From: Comamonas sp. BIGb0124 | Lineage (GTDB): Bacteria; Pseudomonadota; Gammaproteobacteria; Burkholderiales; Burkholderiaceae_C | Assembly: GCF_003752175.1 (NCBI RefSeq) | Contig: NZ_RJVF01000012.1 | Coordinates: 186,001-250,000 of the forward strand | DNA length: 64,000 nucleotides | Direction: 5' to 3' | Shown: positions 36,035 to 45,982 of the stretch, piece by piece | Layout of the letters: every line of letters begins with the position of its first letter | Numbering within the stretch: the stretch's first letter is position 1 | Program-made: the position numbers and the translations under genes | The notes under the pieces: generated by a model | Databases searched by the model: none | What the model saw: only the letters and a program-made list of their open reading frames with translations | Told to the model about the DNA's origin: nothing

Positions 36035-36496
36035 TCAATGGCTGCCGCAGCTCCCGCCTTCGGTGCCGCAGCCGTGACCGCCGGAAGACTGCTTCTTGCC
36101 GGGCATCGGCGTATCGCGATCGGCACCGGCGGCCTGCAGGCGCCTGAGGTAGTCGTCCCAGTGCTGCTGCTGGCGGGCACCCAGGTCATAGAGATACGGC
36201 CAGGTGTAGAGGCCGCTCTCGTGACCGTCGTCGAACACCGGTTTGACGGCGTAGTTGCCCACCTGCTCGAGCGCCAGCAACCCCACTTCGCGCTTGCCGG
36301 TCTGAAGGGTTTCCTGGCCCGGGCCGTGCCCCTGCACCTCGGCCGACGGCGAGTACACACGCAGCAGTTCGAGCGGGATGGAAAACAGGGCGCCATCGTC
36401 CCAGCCGATCTCGAGCTGCCGTGACTTCTGGTGCACGGTGATCGAGACGGGGATGACGCTGCGCGGACGCGGGACGGGGGAGCTGCTGGATGCCAT
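36035..36496 (-). CDS. DUF971 family protein with a Cys/His C-terminal tail
   Basis: A 153-residue soluble protein. The DUF971 domain (PF06155, related to the N-terminal domain of gamma-butyrobetaine hydroxylase) runs over residues 15-110: ITVHQKSRQLEIGWDDGALFSIPLELLRVYSPSAE, VGLLALEQVGNYAVKPVFDDGHESGLYTWPYLYDLG. The C-terminal tail HGCGTEGGSCGSH could bind a metal. In several bacteria DUF971 genes lie near iron-sulfur or ubiquinone genes; here ubiE is 187 bases away on the same strand. Function unknown. The start at 36496 was chosen because the longer frame overlaps rdgC. Confidence 0.83.
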   Translation of the reverse strand: MASSSSPVPRPRSVIPVSITVHQKSRQLEIGWDDGALFSIPLELLRVYSPSAEVQGHGPGQETLQTGKREVGLLALEQVGNYAVKPVFDDGHESGLYTWPYLYDLGARQQQHWDDYLRRLQAAGADRDTPMPGKKQSSGGHGCGTEGGSCGSH

Positions 36497-36557
36497 GCCG
36501 CTATGGTAACGCCCACGAGCCCACGAGCCATGACGTGGGCCCGCCGGGTCTCGGGCT

Positions 36558-37454
36558 TCAGGCCAGTTCGACCTCGCCCCCCAGCGCCTCGACGAGCTCG
36601 GGCAGCAATTGCACGAGTTCACCCGTGGCAATGGCCACATCGGCGTCGAAGCCGTCTTCCTTGTTGCCGCCGGCCCCGTCGTAGACGCCTTCGAGGAACG
36701 TGACCTTCTTGATCTGCAGATTGTCGGTCAGCAGGAAACTCACGCGATCCTGCCAGGTCATCGCCAGTTTGGTCGGCACCTTGCCGGCTTCGATGTGAGC
36801 ACGCACTTCATCGATGTCCAGCGCATGCTTGGAATAACGCACGGCGGCCTTGGAGTCGTCCGTGGCCTTGAGCTCGCATTCGCGATCGATGGAAAAGCCA
36901 GCCGGCGCCTCCTGGCTCACCAGCCAGCCGGACATGGCCGTGCCGGCGCTCTGCTGGGTCTGCAGCAGGGTCAGGGTGAGCCCCTCGATCTGCTCGATCA
37001 GGGCAGTGACGACGTCGTCGGCCTTGCCCTGGCTGGAGGCATCGACCAGCAGCAGGCGTGCGGCCGGATCGATCCAGACCCCCACGCTGCCCTGGCGGGA
37101 AAAGGCCATGGGCAGCAGGGACTGCTTGGCTTCTTCCTTCAGTTCCTTGGTTTCTTTCTTGCCCGGCTTGCGGCCCGTGGCCTGCTCGATCTCGGCGACC
37201 TTGTCCTTGACCTTGCGGTTGATGACCGAACTGGGCACGGCCTTGGTCTCGATCATGAGCTTGAGCACCCATTGACCGCCGATGGCTTCGACGAAAGGCC
37301 CATGGGCGTCGCCACGCGGCGGAACCCAGCCCATGGATTTTTCCTGGGTGGCGCTGCATTCGGCGAATTCGGCCTTGGCCAGTTGTTCGACCACGGTTTC
37401 GAGCTGGGGCTGCCAGGTCGGACCGATGCGGTAGACGATCAAATTCTTGAACAC
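36558..37454 (-). CDS. rdgC: Recombination-associated protein RdgC
   Basis: A 298-residue DNA-binding protein that forms a ring dimer around duplex DNA and limits RecA. It begins MFKNLIVYRIGPTW and contains GWVPPRGD, VINRKVKDKVAEIEQATGRKPGKKETKELKEEA (positions about 80-112) and WIDPAARLLLVDASS, all family hallmarks. Length matches E. coli RdgC (303). It is monocistronic by appearance, 61 bases upstream of the DUF971 gene start on the same strand. Confidence 0.94.
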   Translation of the reverse strand: MFKNLIVYRIGPTWQPQLETVVEQLAKAEFAECSATQEKSMGWVPPRGDAHGPFVEAIGGQWVLKLMIETKAVPSSVINRKVKDKVAEIEQATGRKPGKKETKELKEEAKQSLLPMAFSRQGSVGVWIDPAARLLLVDASSQGKADDVVTALIEQIEGLTLTLLQTQQSAGTAMSGWLVSQEAPAGFSIDRECELKATDDSKAAVRYSKHALDIDEVRAHIEAGKVPTKLAMTWQDRVSFLLTDNLQIKKVTFLEGVYDGAGGNKEDGFDADVAIATGELVQLLPELVEALGGEVELA

Positions 37455-37788
37455 CGTCTGTTTCCTTCATGTGGGAATGTGTGGGGGACAAAGCGGCCCG
37501 CAAGCCGGCCCGTCCGACGGACTGGCCTGCGGCGGCGCGGCACAGGCAGCATAAGCCAGCCGGCATGCCCCGGCGGCCGGACGGCGCGCCGATCCACAAC
37601 GAGGTCCTGGAAAAATTCCGCGCTGCGCGGCATGCGGCACCCGCGGGCATCGGCGCCGGAACGGATCGACCGGTCGGTTCGATGACGAACGGCGGCCCCG
37701 GCCGGGCCCGGATCGAGGCGCCCCGCCTGGGGCGTCCGGCAAGGCGACGGCGGCCCGTTTCAGGCCGGCCGCCGGTCGGCCTGGCCGA
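37455..37788. other. Non-coding gap between rdgC and serA
   Basis: I see no supported gene, terminator or promoter in this 334-base stretch. A plus-strand frame across it lacks family resemblance and overlaps serA, so it is taken as chance. Confidence 0.5.
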
Positions 37789-39021
37789 TCAGTCGAACAG
37801 CACGCGGCAGCGGATGGTGCCGGCGACCTGCGACAGTTTCTCGACGGCAAGCGGCGAGGACGTGGCGTCGATGTCGATGACGACATAACCCACACGCTCG
37901 TTGGTCTGCAGGTACTGCGAGGCGATGTTGATCTGGTTTTCCGAGAAGATCTTGTTGATCTCGGAGAGCACGCCCGGCACGTTGTGGTGGATGTGCAGGA
38001 TGCGGTGCTTGCCGGGGTGGGCAGGCAAGGCCACTTCAGGGAAGTTGACGGACGAGGTCGAGGTGCCGTTGTCGCTGTACTTGACCAGCTTCTCGGCGAC
38101 TTCGAGCCCGATGTTGGCCTGCGCCTCCATGGTCGAACCGCCGATGTGCGGCGTGAGGATCACGTTGTCGAGGCCACGCAGGGGCGACTGGAACTCGTCC
38201 TTGTTGCCACGCGGCTCGACCGGGAAGACGTCGATGGCGGCGCCCAGCAGCTTCTTGGCCCTGAGGGCCGCGGCCAGCGGTTCGATCTCGACGACGGTGC
38301 CGCGCGAGGCGTTGATCAGGATGCCGCCGGGCTTGATCGCGGCGATTTCCTTCTCGCCGATCATCCACTGGGTGGAGGGCAGTTCGGGCACGTGCAGGGT
38401 CACGATATCGCTCTGCGCCAGCAGGTCGGTCAGGTTGTGGACCTGGCGGGCATTGCCCAGGGGCAGCTTGGTGACCACATCGTAAAACAGCACATGCATG
38501 CCGACCGACTCGGCCAGCACCGAGAGCTGCGTGCCGATGGAGCCGTAGCCGACGATACCCAGCGTCTTGCCGCGGATTTCGTAGGAGTTGGAAGCCGATT
38601 TCAGCCATCCGCCACGGTGCGCCACGGCGCTTTTCTCGGGGATGCCGCGCAGCAGCAGGATGGCTTCGGCCAGCACCAGCTCGGCCACCGAGCGGGTGTT
38701 GGAATACGGGGCGTTGAAGACCGCGATGCCGCGTTCGCGCGCGGCGTTGAGGTCGACCTGGTTGGTGCCGATGCAGAAGCAGCCGACGGCCACCAGTTTC
38801 TGGGCGGCGGCGAAGACATCGGCCGTCAGCTGGGTGCGCGAGCGGATGCCGATGAAATGCACATCGGCGATCTTGGCCTTGAGCTCTTCCTCGGGCAGGG
38901 CACTGGGCAATGCTTCGATCTGAGAGTAGCCGGCGGCGCGCAGCACCTCGATGGCGGAAGGATGCACACCTTCCAGCAACAGAAACTTGATCTTGCTTTT
39001 GTCGAGTGACGTTTTGCTCAT
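37789..39021 (-). CDS. serA: D-3-phosphoglycerate dehydrogenase with ACT domain
   Basis: A 410-residue NAD-dependent enzyme that starts serine synthesis. The NAD motif GIVGYGSIGTQL, the catalytic Arg and Glu in LINASRGTVVEIEPL, and the His in LTPHIGGSTMEAQANIGLEVAEK are present. The C-terminal ACT domain (about 335-410, HHNVPGVLSEINKIFSENQINIASQYLQT) is the site where serine inhibits the enzyme. The downstream partner serB is 20 kb away. A small CGCCA/TGGCG stem lies just upstream (39033-39046), and no strong ribosome site is visible. Confidence 0.95.
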   Translation of the reverse strand: MSKTSLDKSKIKFLLLEGVHPSAIEVLRAAGYSQIEALPSALPEEELKAKIADVHFIGIRSRTQLTADVFAAAQKLVAVGCFCIGTNQVDLNAARERGIAVFNAPYSNTRSVAELVLAEAILLLRGIPEKSAVAHRGGWLKSASNSYEIRGKTLGIVGYGSIGTQLSVLAESVGMHVLFYDVVTKLPLGNARQVHNLTDLLAQSDIVTLHVPELPSTQWMIGEKEIAAIKPGGILINASRGTVVEIEPLAAALRAKKLLGAAIDVFPVEPRGNKDEFQSPLRGLDNVILTPHIGGSTMEAQANIGLEVAEKLVKYSDNGTSTSSVNFPEVALPAHPGKHRILHIHHNVPGVLSEINKIFSENQINIASQYLQTNERVGYVVIDIDATSSPLAVEKLSQVAGTIRCRVLFD

Positions 39022-39214
39022 AGGAAAATAGCCGCCAAATCTGGCGCAATAAAAGGGTAACCTGCGCCCGGCTGACGCGCATGCCCGGGCGCCCGCTCTG
39101 CGGCGGGCACATCCGCCGTGCAGCCCGTGATGCTAGCACGCAGCCCCGAAAGGCCTTGGGCGCGATCCGGCAAAACCCTTCTGCCGTCGAGACATGCGCA
39201 TCAACGGGTTAACC

Positions 39215-39265
39215 CCGTCACGAATTTTTCACTTCACTGACAAAAATCACCAAACTGTCACAGAC
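39215..39265 (+). promoter_or_regulatory. Two Pho-box-like repeats and -10 element before ugpB
   Basis: Pho boxes are pairs of CTGTCAT-like 7-mers 11 bases apart. Here CCGTCAC (39215) and TTTTCAC (39226) form one pair and AAATCAC (39244) and CTGTCAC (39255) a second, each 11 bases apart with A/T-rich or short linkers. TAGCAT at 39272-39277 lies where the -10 of a PhoB-activated promoter would be. This fits ugp genes, which are PhoB-controlled in E. coli. Confidence 0.6.
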
Positions 39266-39430
39266 GCGGCCTAGCATGCGCCGACTGATGCCGACACGGA
39301 CGGTCTTGCCGACTTGGCCTTTGATCCGCCCGCCAGGCATCCAGGCCTGAGCCCGCCGCCCGCTCCTCCCGTGGGCGCAACCGCCAGGAAACATCCGTCT
39401 TCTTTCCGACGAACGCCACAGGAGTCTTTC

Positions 39431-40747
39431 GTGAAGCTTCATCTCAAACATCTCGCCGTCATTGCCGGATTCGCTGCCGCGGCCAGCACGCCCGCCCTGG
39501 CCGTCACCGAAATTCAGTGGTGGCACTCGATGACGGCCGTCAACGGCGAATGGGTCAACGATCTGGCTCGCCAGTTCAACGAGAGCCAGAAGGACTACAA
39601 GATCGTGCCGACCTACAAGGGCAGCTACGACGAGTCGATGACGGCCTCGATCGCCGCCTTCCGGGCCGGCAATGCGCCCAACATCCTGCAGGTGTTCGAA
39701 GTGGGCACGGCGACCATGATGGCCAGCAAGGGCGCGGTCGTGCCGGTCGGCCAGGTGATGAAGGACGCCGGCGCCAAGTTCGACCCGAACGCCTACATCT
39801 CGGCCGTCGCCGGTTACTACACGGCGCCCAACGGCCAGATGCTGAGCTTCCCCTTCAACAGCTCGACCACGATCTTCTATTTCAACAAGGACGCCTTCAA
39901 GGCCGCGGGCCTGCCCACCGACAAGGCGCCGTCGACCTGGCCCGAGGTGGTTGCCGCCGCCGCCAAACTCAAGGCATCGGGCCACCGCTGCCCGTTCACC
40001 ACGGCCTGGCAAGGCTGGACCCAGCTCGAGAGCTTCTCGGCCTGGCACAACGTGGAGTTCGCCACCAAGGCCAACGGCCTGCAGGGCCTGGACGCCCGCA
40101 TGAAGGTCGATTCGGCACTGCACCAGCGCCACATCGAGAATCTGGGCAACATGTCCAAGCAGGGCCTGTTCGTCTACAAGGGCCGCGGCAACGTGCCCGA
40201 GGCCAGCTTCGTCTCGGGCGAGTGCGCCATGATCAACACCTCGTCGGGTTTCTACGGCAACGTGGCCAAGAATGCCAAGTTCGACTACGGCCTCGCCCCC
40301 CTGCCCTACTACCCCGATGTTCCGGGCGCACCGCAGAACACCGTGATCGGCGGCGCCAGCCTGTGGGTGATGGCCGGCAAGAAGCCCGAGGAGTACAAGG
40401 GCGTGGCCAAGTTCTTCGAGTTCATCTCCACCCCTGAAGTGCAGTCGGCCAGCCACAAGCGGACGGGTTACCTGCCGGTGACCACCGCCGCCTACGAGCT
40501 GACCGAAAAATCCGGTTTCTACAAGCAGAACCCGGGCACCGACGTGGCGGTGACGCAGATGATCCGCAAGGTCACCGACAAGAGCCGTGGCATCCGCCTG
40601 GGCAACTACGTGCAGATCCGCGCGATCGAGGACGAAGAGCTCGAACAGGTGTGGTCCGGCAAGAAGACGGCCAAGGAAGCGCTGGACGCCATCGTCAAGC
40701 GCGGCAACGAGCAGCTGGAGCGTTTCCAGAAAGCCAACAAGGGATGA
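39431..40747 (+). CDS. ugpB: Glycerol-3-phosphate/glycerophosphodiester binding protein
   Basis: A 438-residue periplasmic receptor. The GTG at 39431 is chosen because AGGAG lies at 39420-39424 and gives a clean signal peptide (MKLHLKHLAVIAGFAAAASTP) cleaved after ALA. The mature start TEIQWWHSMTAVNGEWVNDLARQFN and YKGSYDESMTASIAAFRAGNAPNI are UgpB signatures. It is first in ugpBAECQ, so the system imports glycerol 3-phosphate and deacylated phospholipid headgroups as phosphate sources. A 9-bp hairpin follows its stop. Confidence 0.94.
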   Translation: MKLHLKHLAVIAGFAAAASTPALAVTEIQWWHSMTAVNGEWVNDLARQFNESQKDYKIVPTYKGSYDESMTASIAAFRAGNAPNILQVFEVGTATMMASKGAVVPVGQVMKDAGAKFDPNAYISAVAGYYTAPNGQMLSFPFNSSTTIFYFNKDAFKAAGLPTDKAPSTWPEVVAAAAKLKASGHRCPFTTAWQGWTQLESFSAWHNVEFATKANGLQGLDARMKVDSALHQRHIENLGNMSKQGLFVYKGRGNVPEASFVSGECAMINTSSGFYGNVAKNAKFDYGLAPLPYYPDVPGAPQNTVIGGASLWVMAGKKPEEYKGVAKFFEFISTPEVQSASHKRTGYLPVTTAAYELTEKSGFYKQNPGTDVAVTQMIRKVTDKSRGIRLGNYVQIRAIEDEELEQVWSGKKTAKEALDAIVKRGNEQLERFQKANKG

Positions 40748-40755
40748 GTTTCCCT

Positions 40756-40777
40756 GCGCTGGCCGCATGGCCGGCGC
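40756..40777 (+). other. 9-bp stem-loop between ugpB and ugpA
   Basis: GCGCTGGCC (40756-40764) pairs with GGCCGGCGC (40769-40777) with one wobble around a GCAT loop. No T run follows. Its place right after a receptor gene matches hairpins after the two other ABC receptors in the window. Confidence 0.65.
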
Positions 40778-40792
40778 CTGCAGGACCCGCGC

Positions 40793-41674
40793 ATGGAAAA
40801 ACGTGTTCGCTTCAAATCCGCCTGGCTGCCCTGGGCGCTGATCGCACCGCAGATGGCGGTGATCCTGGTCTTTTTCTTCTGGCCGGCCAGCCAGGCGCTG
40901 CTGCAGTCGATGCAGATGCAGGATGTCTTCGGCACATCCACCGAATGGGTGGGCCTGGACAACTTCCGCCGCCTGCTCGATGACCCGAGCTACATCGATT
41001 CCTTTGTCACCACGGCCATTTTCTCGGCGCTGGTGGCCACGATCGGCATCACGCTGTCGCTGATGCTGGCGGTGTTCGCCGACCGCGTGGTGCGGGGCGC
41101 GACCTTCTACAAGACGATGCTGATCCTGCCCTATGCCGTGGCGCCCGCCGTGGCGGCGGTGCTGTGGGTCTTCATGTTCTCGCCCTCGCTGGGCGTGGTG
41201 GCCTACGCGCTGGGACACCTCGGCATCGACTGGAACCATCTGCTCAACGGCACCCATGCCATGACGCTGATCGTGATGGCTTCGGTGTGGAAACAGATCT
41301 CCTACAACTTCCTGTTTTTCCTGGCCGGGCTGCAATCGATTCCGAAGTCGCTGATCGAGGCCGCTGCCATCGACGGCGCGGGACCGTGGCGGCGCTTCTG
41401 GTCGGTGCAGTTCCCGCTGCTGTCGCCCACCACGTTTTTCCTGCTGGTGATCAACGTGGTCTACGCATTCTTCGACACCTTCGCCATCGTCGATGCCGCC
41501 ACGCAGGGCGGACCGGGCAAGGACACGTCCATCCTGGTCTACAAGGTGTACTACGACGGCTTCAAGGCCATGGACCTCGGCGGTTCGGCCGCGCAGTCGG
41601 TGGTCCTGATGCTGATCGTGATCGCGCTGACCGTGGTGCAATTCCGCTACGTCGAAAAGAAAGTGAACTACTGA
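40793..41674 (+). CDS. ugpA: Glycerol-3-phosphate ABC transporter permease UgpA
   Basis: A 293-residue inner-membrane permease of the MalF type with six membrane segments. The EAA loop is [28 protein letters not shown] (around residue 186), where the ATPase docks. ATG 40793 follows CGCGC and overlaps no other gene. It pairs with UgpE to form the channel. Confidence 0.94.
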   Translation: MEKRVRFKSAWLPWALIAPQMAVILVFFFWPASQALLQSMQMQDVFGTSTEWVGLDNFRRLLDDPSYIDSFVTTAIFSALVATIGITLSLMLAVFADRVVRGATFYKTMLILPYAVAPAVAAVLWVFMFSPSLGVVAYALGHLGIDWNHLLNGTHAMTLIVMASVWKQISYNFLFFLAGLQSIPKSLIEAAAIDGAGPWRRFWSVQFPLLSPTTFFLLVINVVYAFFDTFAIVDAATQGGPGKDTSILVYKVYYDGFKAMDLGGSAAQSVVLMLIVIALTVVQFRYVEKKVNY

Positions 41675-41723
41675 TGGCACGCCCTGTTTCCGTGGCCCGC
41701 ACCTGGCAGACAGGAGTGGCCCC

Positions 41724-42575
41724 ATGATCGAGCGCCGTCCGACCCTGGGCCTGCTGGCCCACGCCGTGATGATCCTCGGCGTGCTGATCGTCGCTTTTCC
41801 GCTGTACCTGGCTTTTGTGGCTTCCACGCACACCGCGCAGGAGATCGTGCAGGCCCCCATGCCGCTGCTGCCTGGCGGGCATTTCTGGGAGACCTACAAG
41901 GCCGCGCTGCTGGGACGCGAATCGGGCGCCGGATCGACGGCCCCGGTGGCCCGCATGATGTGGGTGAGCTTGGTGAGCGCATTGGTCATCACCTTCGGCA
42001 AGATCGCGATTTCGCTGCTCTCGGCCTTTGCGGTGGTGTATTTCCGCTTCCCGTTCCGCGGCCTGTGTTTCTGGCTGATCTTCGTCACGCTGATGCTGCC
42101 GGTGGAAGTCCGTATCGCACCGACCTACCAGGTGGTGTCCGATCTGGGCATGCTCAACAGTTATGCCGGCCTGACGATCCCGCTGATTGCGTCGGCCACG
42201 GCGACCTTCCTGTTCCGCCAGTTCTTCCTGACCGTGCCCGACGAACTGGTCGAGGCCGCCCGCATGGACGGCGCCGGCCCGATGCGGTTTTTCAAGGACA
42301 TCCTGGTGCCGCTGTCTCGCACGTCGATCGCCGCGCTGTTCGTGATCCAGTTCATCTACGGCTGGAACCAGTACCTGTGGCCGCTGCTGGCAACGACCAG
42401 CGAGGACATGTATCCGGTGGTGATCGGCATCAAGCGCATGATCGCCGGCGGCGACGGCCAGAACGAGTGGAACATCGTCATGGCCACGGCGCTGCTGGCC
42501 ATGCTGCCGCCCGCCGCGGTGGTCCTGCTGATGCAGAAATGGTTCGTCAAGGGCCTGGTCGATACCGAAAAATAA
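41724..42575 (+). CDS. ugpE: Glycerol-3-phosphate ABC transporter permease UgpE
   Basis: A 283-residue permease of the MalG type with six membrane segments. The EAA motif is [32 protein letters not shown] at about residues 178-209, with [13 protein letters not shown] after it. It starts 49 bases after ugpA, with AGGAG 8 bases before its ATG. Confidence 0.94.
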   Translation: MIERRPTLGLLAHAVMILGVLIVAFPLYLAFVASTHTAQEIVQAPMPLLPGGHFWETYKAALLGRESGAGSTAPVARMMWVSLVSALVITFGKIAISLLSAFAVVYFRFPFRGLCFWLIFVTLMLPVEVRIAPTYQVVSDLGMLNSYAGLTIPLIASATATFLFRQFFLTVPDELVEAARMDGAGPMRFFKDILVPLSRTSIAALFVIQFIYGWNQYLWPLLATTSEDMYPVVIGIKRMIAGGDGQNEWNIVMATALLAMLPPAAVVLLMQKWFVKGLVDTEK

Positions 42576-42632
42576 TGCCGCGCCCTGGCTTGTCCGCGCC
42601 TTTCACCGCATCACCCCATTCGAGCTGAATCC

Positions 42633-43736
42633 ATGGCTTCCATCTCCTTACGCAAAGTCCTCAAACACTACGGCACGGGTGCTTCGGCCCAGCCCGTGAT
42701 CCACGGCATCGATGCCGAGATCGACGATGGCGAGTTCATCGTGATCGTCGGCCCTTCGGGCTGCGGCAAGTCGACGCTGCTGCGCATGGTCGCGGGCCTG
42801 GAAGAAATCTCGGGCGGCGAGATCGCGATCGGCCCGCGCGTGGTCAACGATCTCGAACCGGCCGAACGCGACATCGCCATGGTGTTCCAGAACTACGCGC
42901 TCTATCCGCACATGAGCGTGTTCGACAACATGGCCTACGGCCTGAAGATCGCCAAGGTGCCCAAGGACGAGATCAAGACGCGTGTCGACAAGGCCGCGCG
43001 GATCCTGGAGCTCGGCCATTTGCTCGACCGCAAGCCGCGCCAGCTCTCGGGCGGCCAGCGCCAGCGCGTGGCCATGGGACGCGCCATCGTGCGCCAGCCG
43101 CAGGTTTTCCTGTTCGACGAGCCGCTCTCCAATCTCGACGCCAAACTGCGGGTGCAGACCCGGCTGGAAATCCAGAAACTGCACCGCGAACTGGGCATCA
43201 CCTCCTTGTTCGTGACACACGACCAAGTGGAAGCCATGACGCTGGCCCAACGCATGATCGTCATGAACGGCGGCCGCATGGAGCAGTTCGGCAGGCCCGA
43301 AACGGTCTATGCCCGGCCGGCCAGCACCTTCGTGGCGAGCTTCATCGGCTCGCCGCCCATGAACCTGGTGCCGGGCGATGCCGGCCCGGACGGGCTGACG
43401 ATCGGCGCACGCACGCTGGCGCTGCCGCCGGGAGCGGTGTCTCCGGTGCAGGGGCCGGTGACGCTGGGCATCCGGCCCGAGCACATCCGGGTGCTGGCCG
43501 CCGACGAGCCGCCTGCGCCGGGCCACTGGCCGCTGTTCGTGGAGATGGTCGAAATCCTGGGGGCCGAGCACCTGATCTATGGCCAGCTCGGCGGACAGGG
43601 CAGCGAACGCCCGGTGGTGGTGAGGACCGACGAATCGGTGCCGCTGCCGGAGATCGGCTCGACGCTGCAACTCGCCCCCCGGACCGACCGGCTGCACTGG
43701 TTTTCGGCACAGGACGGCCGCCGCATCGGCGATTGA
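42633..43736 (+). CDS. ugpC: Glycerol-3-phosphate ABC transporter ATPase UgpC
   Basis: A 367-residue MalK-type ATPase. Walker [10 protein letters not shown] is near residues 40-48, the signature is [15 protein letters not shown], Walker B is [16 protein letters not shown] and the H-loop is [14 protein letters not shown]-terminal OB-type regulatory domain (about 240-367) follows, which in E. coli UgpC is inhibited by phosphate. It ends 31 bases before ugpQ. Confidence 0.95.
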   Translation: MASISLRKVLKHYGTGASAQPVIHGIDAEIDDGEFIVIVGPSGCGKSTLLRMVAGLEEISGGEIAIGPRVVNDLEPAERDIAMVFQNYALYPHMSVFDNMAYGLKIAKVPKDEIKTRVDKAARILELGHLLDRKPRQLSGGQRQRVAMGRAIVRQPQVFLFDEPLSNLDAKLRVQTRLEIQKLHRELGITSLFVTHDQVEAMTLAQRMIVMNGGRMEQFGRPETVYARPASTFVASFIGSPPMNLVPGDAGPDGLTIGARTLALPPGAVSPVQGPVTLGIRPEHIRVLAADEPPAPGHWPLFVEMVEILGAEHLIYGQLGGQGSERPVVVRTDESVPLPEIGSTLQLAPRTDRLHWFSAQDGRRIGD

Positions 43737-43767
43737 CGCCGATCCCGACACGCTCGAGACTGCAGCC

Positions 43768-44565
43768 ATGACCTCATCCTCCTCAGGCAGCCGCTTGCTG
43801 CCGGTCGACTACGACCACTGGCCCTACCCGCTCTGGATCGCCCACCGGGGTGCCGGAAAACACGTGCCGGAAAACACGCTGGCGGCATTTCGTTTCGGTG
43901 CGGCCCAGGGCTACCGCATGTTCGAGTGCGATGCCAAGCTCAGCGCCGATGAACAGGTCTTCCTGATGCACGACGCCACGCTGGATCGCACCACGGGCCA
44001 GTCGGGCGTGGCGGGCGAGATCGGCTGGAACACGCTGTCGAGACTCGATGCGGGCTCGTGGCACAGCCCGGCCTATGCGGGCGAACCGCTGCCCCGGCTC
44101 GAACACCTGCTCAACCTGTGTCTGGGCCAGGGCCTGGCGCTCAATGTCGAGATCAAGCCGACACCCGGCGTGGAGTACCGCACGGGCGAAGTCGTGGCGC
44201 AGACCTTGCAGCAACGCTGGCCGGCGGAAGTCGAGCCGCCGCTGTTGACTTCGTTCAAGCCCGAGTCGCTGCAGGCGGCGCTCGACACCGCGCCCGGTCT
44301 GCCGCGCGGCCTGCTGCTGGATACGCTGTGGAACGCGGAAGAATCCGGCACCGGTCTGGACTGGCTGGCGACCGCCCTGGCGCTGCGCTGCGTGGCCGTG
44401 GTCACGCATCACAGCCTGATGACGGCCGACCTGCGCCACATCCTGCACACCCACCGCCTGCGGGCCCTGTGCTACACCGTCAACGACGGCGCACTGGCCC
44501 AGCAGCTCATGGCGCTGGGCGTGGACGGCCTGATCACCGACGAGGTGACACGCTTCACGCCCTAG
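43768..44565 (+). CDS. ugpQ: Cytoplasmic glycerophosphodiester phosphodiesterase
   Basis: A 265-residue GDPD-family enzyme that splits imported glycerophosphodiesters to glycerol 3-phosphate and an alcohol. Catalytic and metal residues are in IAHRGAGKHVPENTLAAF, FECDAKLSADEQVFLMHDATLDRTT and LNVEIKPTP; no signal peptide is present. It closes the ugpBAECQ operon. Confidence 0.93.
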   Translation: MTSSSSGSRLLPVDYDHWPYPLWIAHRGAGKHVPENTLAAFRFGAAQGYRMFECDAKLSADEQVFLMHDATLDRTTGQSGVAGEIGWNTLSRLDAGSWHSPAYAGEPLPRLEHLLNLCLGQGLALNVEIKPTPGVEYRTGEVVAQTLQQRWPAEVEPPLLTSFKPESLQAALDTAPGLPRGLLLDTLWNAEESGTGLDWLATALALRCVAVVTHHSLMTADLRHILHTHRLRALCYTVNDGALAQQLMALGVDGLITDEVTRFTP

Positions 44566-44610
44566 AGGGGGCTCGCCGCTCGCAAGGCGAAACGGGAAAA
44601 GGAAAAGGGA

Positions 44611-45123
44611 TCAGCCCTTGACCAGCAGCACGACGGCGCGCGCTTCCATGCTCTGCCCCAGCCCCACGGGTCCCATCTTCTCGGCGGTCTTGGCCTTGAC
44701 GTTGACCTGCGCGGGCAAGATGCCCAGCGCGCGTGCGACATTGGCGGCCATCTCGGCCTTGTAGGGTGCGAGCTTGGGCGCCTGTGCGACGATGGTGCTG
44801 TCGACGTTGACGACTTGCCAGCCCTGCGCGGCCACGCGCCGCATGGCCTCGGCCAGCAGCACCATCGAATCCGCGCCCTTGAATTGCGGATCGGTGTCGG
44901 GAAAGAGCGTTCCGATATCGCCCATGCCGGCGGCACCCACGATGGCATCGGTGATGGCGTGCAGCAGCACGTCGGCGTCGGAGTGGCCGTAGAGGCCGCG
45001 CTCGTGCGGCACGGTCACGCCGCCGAGGATGAGGGGACGGCCCTCGACCAGGATGTGCGTGTCCCAGCCTTCGCCGATGCGCAGGCCGCCGAGGAGGGAT
45101 GAAAGACTGACGGGTGTGTTCAT
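44611..45123 (-). CDS. ispF: 2-C-methyl-D-erythritol 2,4-cyclodiphosphate synthase
   Basis: A 170-residue trimeric zinc enzyme of the MEP isoprenoid pathway. Metal and substrate motifs are GEGWDTHIL (D and H), [50 protein letters not shown] and the C-terminal [12 protein letters not shown]. The ATG at 45123 overlaps the ispD stop by four bases (ATGA), so the two are translated together. The frame is open well upstream but only because it overlaps ispD in another frame. Confidence 0.95.
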   Translation of the reverse strand: MNTPVSLSSLLGGLRIGEGWDTHILVEGRPLILGGVTVPHERGLYGHSDADVLLHAITDAIVGAAGMGDIGTLFPDTDPQFKGADSMVLLAEAMRRVAAQGWQVVNVDSTIVAQAPKLAPYKAEMAANVARALGILPAQVNVKAKTAEKMGPVGLGQSMEARAVVLLVKG

Positions 45124-45899
45124 GGTGCGGTGAAGGGCTGTGGCGGAACGGATGGCGACGGTGCGGCCGCGCGCGCCAGCAGCACGGCCTCGGCCAGCTC
45201 GAAGTCGCTGGCGTAGGTGACCTTGAAGTTCTGCGCGCTGCCTTCGATCAGCCGGGGAGCCAGGCCCAGCGCCTCGATGGCACTCGATTCGTCGGTGACC
45301 TCGACGCCCTGCGCGGCAGCTCCGGACAGCGCATCGCGCAGCAATCCCAACCGGAACATCTGCGGCGTCTGGGCCAGCCATTTTCCGCTGCGCGGCAGGG
45401 TCCGGGCGACCCGTCCATCGCCTTCTTCCTTGAGGGTATCGGGCAGGGGCAAGGCCAGCAGTCCGCCCACCGCATCGTCGAGGCAGGCATCGAGCAGCCG
45501 GTCGATCTGCGCGGGCGTGACCAGGCAGCGTGCCGCGTCGTGCACCAGCACCCAGTCGTGTTCGCGGGCGCCGAGCTCGGCCAGACACTGCAGCCCCTGC
45601 GCGACCGTGGCTGCGCGGGTCTCGCCGCCACGCGCGACGATCTGCACCGGTCGCCCGGCCAGCAGCGATGCGGCCTGGGTGTCGCCGGGCGCGACGACCA
45701 GCAGCGTGGCGCGGATCCGGCTCACCTGCTGCAGCGCACGCAGGGTATGGCCGACCAGGGTGTCGTGGCCCAGGCGCCGATACTGCTTGGGCAGGGGCTG
45801 GGCCTCGGCGTCGTGCCGGGTGGCGCGGCTGCCCACGCCGGCGCAGGGCACGAGAACCCAGATCGACGGAGAGGCGGAAGAAGAAAGGGCGGCAGGCAC
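45120..45899 (-). CDS. ispD: 2-C-methyl-D-erythritol 4-phosphate cytidylyltransferase
   Basis: A 259-residue nucleotidyltransferase that makes CDP-methylerythritol. The CTP loop is [11 protein letters not shown] with [11 protein letters not shown] after it; [11 protein letters not shown] and the [11 protein letters not shown] segment are also present. The best start is the GTG at 45899, which puts the nucleotide motif 18 residues in; there is no ATG nearby and no clear ribosome site, so the start is uncertain. It overlaps ispF by four bases. Confidence 0.92.
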   Translation of the reverse strand: MPAALSSSASPSIWVLVPCAGVGSRATRHDAEAQPLPKQYRRLGHDTLVGHTLRALQQVSRIRATLLVVAPGDTQAASLLAGRPVQIVARGGETRAATVAQGLQCLAELGAREHDWVLVHDAARCLVTPAQIDRLLDACLDDAVGGLLALPLPDTLKEEGDGRVARTLPRSGKWLAQTPQMFRLGLLRDALSGAAAQGVEVTDESSAIEALGLAPRLIEGSAQNFKVTYASDFELAEAVLLARAAAPSPSVPPQPFTAP

Positions 45900-45982
45900 G
45901 GCAGGCAGTCGAGAGGAACGAGCCGCGAATTTTAAGGCGCAATGGCCCCGCGCCGCCGGTGGGCCGGGCGCAGCCGGGCGAT

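Noticed and set aside
37469-37888. 139-codon plus-strand frame in the rdgC-serA gap
   Set aside because: No ribosome site or family match, and its 3' part is antisense to serA.
39218-41860. An 880-codon open frame on the minus strand opposite ugpB and ugpA
   Set aside because: Shadow of the ugp genes; no ribosome site, no domain, and biased composition.
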